Of a stretch of DNA of 64,000 nucleotides, positions 33,764-44,041 are shown piece by piece. This DNA is from Globodera rostochiensis (taxonomy: Eukaryota; Nematoda; Chromadorea; Rhabditida; Heteroderidae): NCBI GenBank assembly GCA_018350325.1, contig JAEVLN010000024.1:1128017-1192016 (forward strand). Direction: 5' to 3'. The notes below the pieces were generated by a model. It saw nothing but the letters and a program-made list of their open reading frames with translations. It was not told the origin of the DNA and made no database searches. The translations under genes and the position numbers were made by a program. The stretch's first letter is position 1, and each line of letters begins with the position of its first letter.

Positions 33764-36148
33764 AATTAATAAAGACTGGGGTTTGGATTAGTTCACCTTC
33801 GAGTTCTGTTCGAAGGACCGAGAACACTTTTCTCGGAGGAAGACCTGAAGAACAAGAGTAAAGGGAGAGGGCTCAAAGGGGGGTTTGAACCCACAAGACT
33901 TCCGAGATTTCCTCTCGGGACAAACAATGGACCAACACTCCTCGCTTAAAAAGCGACAGATTTATTTAAAGCGAATGGAGAGAAAATGAATATGAATGAA
34001 TTGAAATGGTCGGGATTAATTGAATGGTGAAAATGGGGCCAATCTTTTCCCTTTTTAAAGGCCCTTTTTTAGGGGCGGGGCCAAGGGACAAAAATATGTG
34101 AACGTTTTGGAGCGGGGGAGAAATGTGTTTATTGATCGGTCCCCCCTTTTTTCCAATGAAATTTCTTCGAAATTTCTGTCGCTTCGGCGAGAGATTCCCC
34201 GGCGGCCAGTGCGCGCGGCCTTCAGTGCATCCCCTTTCTCTTCCGGTGCTTCTTTCGCAGCGGTTCCGGGCTTGCCGATGACGATGACGAAGAGGAAGAA
34301 GTCCGACTTTTTTCTGCAAAAAACTGGGTTTTCCTCCTCTTCTTGCACTAAGAGGAGGATTTGATATGAGTGGAGAAGGGGAGCGGGGCTTAATTTTGTC
34401 CCTGATGTACTCCACCACCACCTCAATTTTCTTCACCGGAAGGTACCGTGGGCAAATTCTTGCCCCTTTTGGTGGCCTTGTCCCCAACAATCCCCACAGG
34501 TAGGAGGTCGGGGAGGACGCCTCCGCTTTTCCTTTGCGTCCAAATGGACAAAGTCAGCCACCGACGCGTCCTTTGGATCAAAGGATTGGTCGGTGACTGT
34601 GGTATGTGAGAGAGAGGAGTGAGTGGCTTCTCCACTCATAGTTTCCTCTTCCCCCTCCCCTGAGGGACACACCACATCTTCCATTTTGGGATTTCGTTCA
34701 ATGATGTTTTGTTGGCAGAGAGGAATATTATTTGTTGGGGAAGGGGAGGCTTCTCGGGAGGATGAAGAGGACATTGATGGAAGGGATCCCCCAGAAGTAG
34801 GGGGTGGCTTATTTATTGGGGAGGAAGCACTTTTCTGATTACGCTGAATAATCTTTTGCATTCCCCCAAAAACAGTCCCTCCCCCCGTTCGGCAAAAGCG
34901 GAAAAATACTGCCGTCGGTTTCTAAAGGTCGGGCATACGCTCCGGCCATTGATTCATTCCCCGGGGGAGAATAAAAGCAGATCCCCCCGTTTTCAGGGAA
35001 GAACAAAAGAGCAAAAAATGAGAGCTCTTGCGAAGGGCCCCTACCGAAAATGTCGGGGGGCCCGATGGAGCCTTTGCCCAATTTTTTCGTCGATTTAAGG
35101 GGGAGAAAAACGTATTTCCAATACGTCTAAAGGGTAGAGGTTTGCATGGAGGCGGACCCTTATCTGGCTGTACCCCCCATAGTTCCTTACACATGGACTT
35201 AGGGGATCGACGCCGATCCTTTGACCCTGGAAGTATCGCCAGACGGAATGTCCAGGACGGACTTCCGCGATTGACGATCCTTCCAGGGTGAAGCCGTCAA
35301 AATCCACCAATCGATTTTAAGTGGCGAGGTGAGTGGTCCACAGTGTGGCGCCACTTGCAATCAACTCCCTCAATTCTCTTTGGTTACGCCCTTCTCTCCT
35401 CACTGGAAGATCGGGTCGGCGAATTCGCCCATTCATTGGGCCGATTTGCATCTCTATCTCCCCTCCGTCTTCTTCCTCCAATGAGGAGCGAGACGGAGCT
35501 GGGAGAACGCAAATCCCAAAAATTGCCTTGTAAGGAGATGGGAATTGAAAAAAATGAAGGGAATTAGAGGGAAATGAGGACTGGAATTGAGGTCGGACTC
35601 AATTTGGCACCCCTTTTATATTGCCCGCTCGTGCTGAAATTCATGTGGCAGTATCATGAATCATCATTTGGATGGTAGGGATTATTTATCTCATACACAG
35701 AAGTGAATAATGGCAAGGCACCGCCCCTGCCAAGTGCATAATTCCATATGCATAATATAAAAAGGAGGAAAGACCCAAAGAAAGCCCTCCTCCGCTAATT
35801 GGGATTTATGTAATGCTGCATTTGGTAATGCTGCAGAATCGTTAATTCGTGCGCTATTTCTGCGCGGAGTTCTTCGAAGGATGCAAGTCCTTCGTAATAT
35901 ATTTCTATATTATGAAGATTTAGAGTTGCACTATCATATCGATAATGAGAGCTTCAGCATACCTCCTCCCGCTTTCGTACCATACCGGACATCCTGCCCT
36001 GCATAACCAGGAACTGAAAGGTTCCCTGCCATTTGTTGGCCACAAGTAGCGTGGTGGCCTCCAGTTTGGTCCGATAGGACTTGGAGTTTGTTCCCGGGGC
36101 CCTCCTTCCCTTATTGAAGAGTTGAGGTGTTCGTGTCGGGGATAACAT
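33764..36148 (-). mobile_element. GC-rich retroelement remnant (gag-like frames)
   Basis: Much more GC-rich than its surroundings. The left edge (33764-33960: AATAAAGACTGGGGTTT, CGAGAACACTTTTCTCGGA, AGACCTGAAG) matches 57229-57440, suggesting a shared terminal repeat. Minus-strand frames include SYRTKLEATTLLVANKWQGT (35954-36148), SSIAEVRPGHSVWRYFQGQ (35095-35310) and a Pro/Ser-rich piece ending RRPPRPPTCGDCWGQGHQKG (34433-34861), which has a partial zinc-knuckle look. Frames are broken by shifts. No reverse transcriptase or integrase was recognised; family unassigned. Confidence 0.4.
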
Positions 36149-37308
36149 ACACCCCTAAAGATGGCATCGTCGAGTGACAAAATTCTTTTTTTGCCGAGGA
36201 CACGGCTGTGGTTGCGACACAAGAAAATGCGACACTTAAACAATGTTTTTTAAAAGATCCAAGTGCCGAATTTTTTTTGGGGGGGGGGCGTGCGGGGACC
36301 CGCGGAGCGGGCGCGCGCGAGACTCACAGCCGGATCACGCGCGGGTTTCTTCCGGAGCCCGGAGTCTCGCCCCACCTACTGGTTTCGGACACCGCCACTG
36401 GTCGTCACATACGGCTTCCCCATTAAAAAGCAAATTTTTATTAAATTTTCAATTAAAATTTTAAATTAAAATAAGCGTAAAAACTAATTTTTTGAATTAA
36501 TTCATTACATCTTTTAAAAACGGCATTGCTTTTTCTTTTGGGATTTAAACATGACGGCTCATGATAAAAAAACGATCGCATTTCACGGCCTATGGAATTT
36601 GATTTTATTTTATGGAAACAGCGGGTTACGGCTTTAGGATTTTGGTTTTTTAATTTGAGTTTTTCCAAAAGGAGTCAATTTCTTGCACATAATTTAAATT
36701 TGCGGCTAACCAAACAAATCCAATCCAATTAGGTTTAAGCGCTTAATCTACAAAGTTTAAGCCATATTGGCTTTTAAATTTCCTTAAAAAGTTGCAATTT
36801 GCTTGATCTGACCAGAACCATTCTAATATATAAGATTGGATAAGTAATTTTAGGACTGATATTAATAAAGAGCAGCTCCTATCATAAGCCAATTTATGAC
36901 CGCTTAATATATCACTTTTTCAAATCGATCTGACCGGAATAGGGCCACGATTTATATGGATAAAAGATCTCGAAATATGGCCATAAAATATGAAAAAATT
37001 GCAAAATATGGATAAAAAATTTTTAAATATAGCAAAAAAGGGGCAAGATTTCCTGATAGAAGTAATAAGAGAAATAAAAATTTTTTATATGCAAATTAAA
37101 GGCAAATATGGAAAATATGGATTATCAAATGGGCTCTATAAGCTTCAACCAAAGCTAAAAACACCATTTATGGTATTTATACGATTTTCCGAGTATCTTT
37201 TATTTAATAGAAGACTTAGAATTTGACACTCAGATCTATTTAAAAACGCTTTCTTAGTGTCGCATTTTCCAGTGTCGCATAATCCGGTGTCGCATTTTCG
37301 GTGTCACA
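36149..37308. other. Intergenic, no gene recognised
   Basis: 36280-36420 is GC-rich and resembles 21410-21570 (CGCGAGAC ... GCCGGATC, GGAGTCTCGCCCCACCTACT). 36950-37120 is the ATATGGATAAAA-type dispersed repeat; 37255-37305 has GTGTCGCATTTTC repeats. Confidence 0.4.
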
Positions 37309-37690
37309 TGTTATAATTAGGAACCGGTGAAATCAAAGTTCCGGATCCAGAACCGCATTTTCAATTTTGAAAATCTACCGGTGGGATTTTTTTAGATAAA
37401 TCCGGAAAAACCCAATCCGGAAAGACCCGAGAGTCGAAAAGCCGGATCCAGATTTTTTAAAAGAGGCTGAAAATCAAATTCGAAAATAAGGACAATATAA
37501 GAAGAACGCTTGAAATAAGGAGTACGACCTCTGCTGCTATCCAAAAACCTGATGCTGATTTCTGACACCCAAACGGCTAAATGTTTCGCTTTTCTTATGC
37601 CAATTTTTTTTTTGTGTAACAATTACACTTTTTGTTTCTCACATTATTTATACGATAAACTACAGAATTTAGTCTTTTTACGACGAATTT
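37309..37690 (+). repeat. Upstream repeat of the second SRSX subfamily, copy B
   Basis: Direct copy of 30821-31210 with small indels (GGAACCGGTGAAATCAAAGT ... GAAGAACGCTTGAAATAAGG). Confidence 0.65.
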
Positions 37691-38016
37691 TAAAATATAT
37701 AAATAAAATTACGAAACACGAAAAAAAAGATTTCCAGTCTGACTTTCATAATAGATCTCATATTTTGTCTTAGAGCACTTATTTGTTAGGATTCCAAATT
37801 ACTCAAATTAGTCTTCTTTCTTCTTTTTTTGTACATTCAATCACGCACAGACATTGTTGTTCGCCTTGCATAATTCTGAACGCTTTGTATGCATTTTTTG
37901 CCTCATTTCTCCTTTTTGGAAATTGCGTCTAATTCGTCATTTTTGCGTTTGGAATTAATTACATCACACTGAGGAGCGTGCTTTTATATACAATTTGTTC
38001 CCTTAATTGGCACATC

Positions 38017-38241
38017 TGTCGCGTAATGCGAAATAAGGCATTTCCCCGGTCGATTATACGAGATGAGACGTACACAGCCGTTACCCTCCCGCCCCTTTGC
38101 CCCCGATCCCTCGCTCCCGGGGGGATAAGTGATCTTTCCGTTTTTTTTGCCTTTTGCATCGACAGTTTTCCCATCGGCAGAAATAAAGTGTTTGGAAAGT
38201 GAAATCGGAGAAACGAACGTTTGCCTTTAACTGACGAACTT
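38017..38241 (+). repeat. Left LTR
   Basis: Matches the right LTR from TGTCGCG to CTGACGAACTT, with few substitutions and lacking a 16-bp CCCCGCC-type insertion. The last 27 bp of the right LTR are not present here, so the 3' end of this LTR and the primer-binding site seem lost. Confidence 0.75.
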
Positions 38242-38252
38242 CTTTCCCAGCG

Positions 38253-39399
38253 GCATGTCTGCCCCCCATCGCGCCCAAATTCAACAGATTCACCCTGAAG
38301 CCCTCGAGCTCCTGACAACCCTCCGGACTTTACTCCCCCCGTCCGTGCCCAATTCCCAACAGACACGGCTTTCTTCCAAGAAATTCGGCGCCTTCTTCAA
38401 GAATTGTACCTGAACTACACCGACGCCAACGAAATTCTCACTGAATTGAGCACCCCAAGCGAGCAATGGATGTCGCTACGCAACAACATGACGGGGGCGG
38501 AACGAACAACCGACAACCCGCTTTATGACACATTCATCGCCGAAACGCCGTTCATCGCAACCATCTCCAATCTGCGAAAACGCTGTCGTACGCTTCGCGC
38601 CCAACAACGGACCCTCGAACAACTTCTTCCCAGGGACAGTCCCAACGCAAACCCGGCGGCAACCCCAAATTCCGGCCCGCTTGTACACCTTCCCAAAACC
38701 ACCTTACCAACATTCTCTGGAGAATGCTCCCAATATTTGTCCTTTTGGAACTCTTTTAAGGTTGGCGTAAATGACCTTCCCAATTTGCCCGATGCCATTA
38801 AATTAACCTATTTAAAACAATGTTTGACCGGACCTCCCCTGTCACTGATCAGTTCCCTCCTGGTCACGGACCCCTCCTATGTTACCGCACTCGACCTCCT
38901 CCGCGAAAATTACGGGAACCCGGAGGACGTGGCCCGCGCCCTGCATAATTCGCTGCGCCAATTGCCAGTGGTGCGCAGAGGCGACAATTTCTGCACAGAC
39001 CTGCGCTCCCTGGTCGACCACATCGAAAGCATCTGCGTCCAGATGACTCAACAGAACCACGACTGCAACACGGTTGCCTTCCAGATGGAAATGGAGGAAC
39101 ATTGCCCCGAACCCTTCCAGTGGACCTTTTTCCCCTTACTGGCATTAACCCTCGCCATGTCCATCGTGTTGGCCCGAGTCGCCCTCTTTTTGTTCAATCA
39201 CCTCCTCATCAAATATGTCCACCGTCCTGGTCAAAACCCCCAGCTGAGCCGCCACCGGCGCTCAACCCTTCCCTCACACCCCCGGCACCGTTCGCTCGCC
39301 CCGTCGGCTTTCCCCGATAACCCCACCTTCCACCACCGACCCCCCCGGGGGACATCCCACTCCCTCCCCCGCGGGCCCCTCGCAATCACTCCAACCTGA
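38253..39399 (+). pseudogene. Gag-like protein fused to a membrane-segment tail
   Basis: An ATG at 38253 opens MSAPHRAQIQQIHPEALELL. A C run at about 38334-38340 forces a one-base shift into the long frame that continues LLQELYLNYTDANEILTEL. The centre has LPKTTLPTFSGECSQYLSFW, LTYLKQCLTGPP and ALDLLRENYGNPEDVARAL, the pattern of DUF1759-type Gag of BEL/Pao elements. The zinc knuckles and polyprotein that should follow are absent. Instead the frame runs into a hydrophobic stretch (WTFFPLLALTLAMSIVLARV) that looks like the end of an envelope-type or membrane frame. This points to an internal deletion joining gag to the 3' region. Confidence 0.6.
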
Positions 39400-39429
39400 G
39401 CACGGCCCCTCCAAATCGCCCTGCCCTCC

Positions 39430-39758
39430 CCCTCGGCGACCCCCACCTACCCCTTCTGGCCGTCCTTGTTATCATTTTCAGCACCTTCCCCATTTCGGCC
39501 CGACCCACAGCGAAAAATTGGCCAAAAGCCGTTGCCAAAAATTTGCTTCCCCTTCTGGCGTCCTCGGCCTTGTACTTTGGCGTGGATGCCATTTCATCCG
39601 CAATGGAAAAGAAAGAACCGGAACCCCTCCCCATCTCCCTGCCCGTCGCCCTAACCTGCTTAGGAATTCTGCTTCTGGCAATTTTGAAAATTCTGACCCT
39701 TTTTATCAACTTCCGCAAACCCCCCTCCCCGTCAGACACCCCCCCCCCATCGAATTAA
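39430..39758 (+). pseudogene. Short membrane-protein frame in the LTR element
   Basis: The frame contains LLAVLVIIFSTFPISA, a signal-like hydrophobic start, and later LPISLPVALTCLGILLLAIL, a transmembrane segment, followed by a Pro/Ser tail and a stop. No family recognised; it may be part of a third retroelement frame. Confidence 0.35.
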
Positions 39759-40450
39759 GCGAGATCAGTTCCGCTCTGCAGGAATTGATTAACCGTTCTA
39801 ACTCGCCCAACAAATGAGCCACCACCGTCGATACAATGCTGATAATCCCTTTTTAGAAATGGCCCCCCCGTACCCCTTTTCTCAAAAGAGCCCCCAAGGT
39901 CGACGTAACGGCGGTTTTGTCCCACCTCCACTTGTCCAATGGCGGACGCACCCATCGCCATGGACTTTGAGCCTCCCCCTCCCCCTGCCCCAGCAATCAC
40001 AGTGAGCACGGAGCCATCACACCCGCCGTCCGCGCGCCTTCGCCAATCCGGGTGGTCTCCGGGGAACCGTCCAACCCAAACGACGTTGACGCGGTTTCAA
40101 TCATCTCCGTTCAATCCAACACCACCACCCATCATGAACGCACCAACCAGAGGGAAGATGCCCAGGGAAGGGGGGGGGGAAGATCCATCCCAACAGCCGC
40201 CGCGCCCGAGCGATTGCCAATGATCGACGCTGCCGTGACTCTTTGATCAACACTGCTGTCCACTCGCGGGTGCGAATTTGGCAAAGCGGACGGGTGCAAC
40301 GCCTACCAATCCGAAAGAGGGAATGGAGCGCGATGGCTCTCAAAACCAAACCCATCCCATTGAACCACATAAATTTCCTGAACACCCCGAATTTGATACC
40401 TTTGTTTCCCCATTGCGATAACCCTACGGCATTTGTTGCCCGGGCCCCAG

Positions 40451-40718
40451 TGTCGCGTAATGCGAAATAAGGCATTTCCCCGGTCGATAATACGAGATGA
40501 GACATACCCCCCGCCCCGCCTATCAGCCGTTACCCTCCCGCCCCTTTGCCCCCGATCCCTCGTTCCCGGGGGGATAAGTGATCTTTCCGTTTTTTTTGCC
40601 TTTTGCATCGACAGTTTTCCCATCGGCAGAAATAAAGTGTTTTGAAAGTGAAATCGGAGAAACGAACGTTTGCCTTTAACTGACGAACTTTGGGTGTTTT
40701 TGGGCTCCCAATTCGCCA
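40451..40718 (+). repeat. Right LTR
   Basis: TGTCGCG...CGCCA (268 bp), ending next to the second CACATC. AATAAA at 40631-40636 could serve as polyadenylation signal; the left LTR shares it. Confidence 0.75.
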
Positions 40719-42043
40719 CACATCAATTGTTTTGACGCTTCAGCTATGCATTGGAATCGACCGTCTGATCGGAGTTATCTTTCCAATCTGGTGATAAAGC
40801 TTATATTCTTAAATTTAGTTATTTATAAAAAATTTTTAATTTCGTTTTAAAAATGAAAATGTTTACAGTACTGAACTAAAACTAAAAGTGGCCAAAACCC
40901 TCTCACAATCTAAATAATTTTGTTGTGAAAAAAGTTCTGATTTCATTTGTCTTTTATTGCAATTTTTATAAGAAACAATTGTAAATGTAATATTATATCA
41001 GTAAATATATAAAAAAATGTCAAAAATAAAAGTTTTCTGAAAAAATCGAATCTTTTAGAGGTACGTTTTGGCCATAGAAACAGTCATTTTTCAGAAGTGC
41101 ATTTTCGTTGTGAAAAAAGTTCTGATTTTGGTTTTTTTTATTGCAATTTTCTTAAGAAACTTTGAGAAAGAATCAAGAAATTTTTTGGGAAATGTCAAAA
41201 ATATGGATTTATATAGAAAAATGCCGAAATATTGATAACAACTAAAAATCCAACCCTAATTATTACTAGTAGCATTAAAATATTTTTTAAGGTATAAAGC
41301 GAATGGAAAAACGTCACGTTTAAATTTATAATTGTTATTTGTTGCATTAAAATGATACTAATTTGGTTTAACACCTATATTGGAAGCTCCGCGCATTGGG
41401 AAAAGTTAGCATTTTTGCAAAAATTAATTTAAAAAGAAAATTTAGACCGGTGATGTGCACACTTGGCGATCCATCCAATCAACCCGAAAATTATTATTTT
41501 ACTAATATTAGCGCTCTAATTACATATTTTATCGAATTTTTATGTTACGCACTGATTTGGCTGATTATTTGGGGCCGAAAATCAACGAGTTTTTACATTT
41601 GTTCAACAAATATTTTAGTTTTTTGCATTTAGTTCCGGAAACTGTGAAAAAGTTAACAATTTCGCTGAGTGTTTTCATGTCGATTGGTCTGATATGCTAC
41701 ATATTGGTTTGCTTAAAATAATTCTGTTCTTTATTTATTTTAAATGAAACCTTTTTTAAGAATATTTTCTTTGCAAAGGCCATAATGCCTTTACTCAATT
41801 TGGACGCGTTTTCAATTGAATATTTTGTTATACCAATAAGTCTTTTTTTGCAATCGATGGCATGCGGAAGCAGTGCTCCGGTTCTCTACTTTTGCAAGTA
41901 AATATTAATTTCTAAATATAAAAGTTTTATTTATTCTTATTTTTAGTGCCCAATATCGAAGCGCTTTTCGCACACAATTTGGTCATCAAGCAACCAAAGT
42001 CACAATTGTCCGAACAGTAATTGTACAATCAAATCCATCATAA

Positions 42044-44041
42044 ATGAATAATCCAAAACTTTTTCTCTTTGTTACCAAAAATCACAACCTTATTCAGTTG
42101 TTTGATAAAATGTCAAAGAACAAAAATTTAATAAATAACAATCTATTATAATTAGGGTGGCAGCTAGGGGGGGGGCGGTCCCCGGTCAGACGGGGAACGG
42201 GGATCCCCGGCCGTGGGTGGGCATAGCCAAAAATCCTTTTTTAGGGGGGTGCACAAACAAAAAAAATCCACTTCATAATTAGGGTTGTTGGTTCCTGCGA
42301 ATTCTTCGGTTATCCAACCCGAAGCCTTTTGGTTTTCCGAAAAATTCATAAAAATTAGGTACAAAGATAAGCACCTAAAATTTGATATAAAATGATCAGA
42401 AAATAGGGTAAGTTTCTGACACCAAAACTAATATTTGTTTTTGGAGACGTAACATTTTTATCGGCTTTTTTGATTTACGCATCCTGGAGTTTCTCCAACT
42501 TATCGAGGGTTTTCTATCGAATTTACTAAATTCCAATTTGTGAAGAAATATGCACGCAGACAGTTAAGTTAATTTTTATTCAAATAATACTAACTCCATA
42601 CTAGGCTTATTCGAAAACTATTTAAATAATACGGCCGACATATACATTGGATAGGCATAATCAGAAATAAAAAAGCCAAAATTCCTAATATGATTCTGAT
42701 CAGGATGAATAATTGAATACGATAATTAAGTGGAAGCCGACAACCGGTCCGCTACATCCCTGATATTTACTATAAATTACCAAATTTGTTTGATTAACAT
42801 TTTTTAAACGCTAATTACCATAGTTTTTCTTAATTGTTTGTTTGAAAATAAACTCCCAAACATTCGCTTAATTATAATAACGTTGGTGGTTTAGAGAGGA
42901 CAGAAGATTATTTGGGTTTGATTTCATCCTATGGAAAAATGATGGGGGGGGGGGATTATTGAGTGGTGGTTTTTGGCGTTTGTTGTGTGTGTGAGGATTA
43001 TGGTCCGTGTGAATAATTCCGCTGAAAGTTTGTTGGCATATAAATTTTTTTGTCACTATTTAATTAAATTGATTTTCAATAATCATTATTAAAAAGGGAA
43101 TTGAAAATCCAATCCTCAAAGATTCATGTGGTGTAGACAGATAGTGGTGGTTTGGCTTTTTCGACTAAAAACCCAAAATTTCGGAAATTTCGGGAATTCG
43201 GGGGCAAAAAAACCCCGACCAAAAATTTCGGGGGTCGGGGTTAGGAGCAATATTTACCCAACTCTGCTACCTGTCAACTCGCTACTTTTCCCAAGCTTTT
43301 TTCCTTATAACTTTTTTCAAAGTCAACTAAATCGAAGATTTTTGATATATCAAGTAATGCTTTTATTTCTTTAGTCATAACTTTTTGAAATTTGCCCAAT
43401 CAGCTTCTACTAATTGTAAGCTTTCCAAAATCTTTGATTCGGTTGACTTTGAAAAAGTTATAAGGAAAAACCCGGGAAAAAGTAGCGAGTTGGGTGTCGT
43501 CTTCCGTCAGGAGTAACCCTACTTTAAATGCTTTAGGTTTGCAAAATATGAGCAAATATTTTATATCAATAAAATGCAATTTTTAAAAAGTGACTTTTTC
43601 ATTCAAATTGACACAAAAAAATTCGCTTAAATGCCCAACTCTTCATTGTTTATTCCATCGGCTGAATTGGTTCAACCACCAGTTCAATGGTTAATGTCAG
43701 GGCTGGGATTTATATGTGTTACCGTAAAGTTGGGCATACGGAAAATTTCCAATATTCCCCGAGAAATTCCGCAATTCCCAAAGTTTTGGATTCACCGGGA
43801 AATTTTGGAATTTCCAATTCCAAAATTGTCCACAAAATAGCATGTTATGCTTCTTTCTTTTTTTTTGCTAAAATATAAAGTTTTGTTTTTTACTGCATTT
43901 TTGGTAAAAAAACATTCATCGTAAAAATTTTTTTGAGTTAATTCTTTAAAATCAAATTAAACTAAAAATAAGAAAATGATATAAATCCCATCCCTACCCT
44001 AGATATATTAGGCATTTAAATTTTCCATTTAGGTTTACACG
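42044..44041. other. Intergenic, no gene recognised
   Basis: Contains G runs (42168-42178, 42943-42954) and a 43260-43480 segment with inverted AACTCGCTACTTTTCCC / GGGAAAAAGTAGCGAGTTGG copies. 43620-43990 (ATTGTTTATTCCATCGGCTG, GTTCAATGGTTAATGTCAGG) recurs inverted at 50930-51080 and 51930-52060. Confidence 0.45.

Larger units (their letters stand above)
38017..40718 (+). mobile_element. Internally deleted BEL/Pao-like LTR retroelement
   Basis: Bounded by direct repeats beginning TGTCGCGTAATGCGAAATAA (38017 and 40451) and flanked on both sides by CACATC (38011-38016, 40719-40724), a target site duplication. The interior is GC-rich with a gag-like frame and membrane-segment frames, but no protease, reverse transcriptase, RNase H or integrase. 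It is therefore a deletion derivative moved in trans, or deleted after insertion. The BEL/Pao assignment rests on the Gag type (DUF1759-like). Confidence 0.75.
37857..42043 (+). pseudogene. SRSX-type chemoreceptor, copy 6 (split by an LTR element)
   Basis: Exon 3 starts at 37860 (TCGCCTTGCATAATTCTGAA) and runs to GGCACATC at 38016. It resumes at 40725 with AATTGTTTTGACGCTTCAGC and ends IGVIFPIW. Exon 4 (41293 on), exon 5 (41442 on), exon 6 and the tail (41947-42043) follow. Exon 5 lacks one base in TTTTTACATTTGTTC, shifting the frame after KSTSFYI. Exons 1-2 are absent. The tail is longer than in copies 2-4, ending IVRTVIVQSNPS, as in copy 7. So the receptor carries a frameshift and a 2.7-kb insertion. 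Confidence 0.8.
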
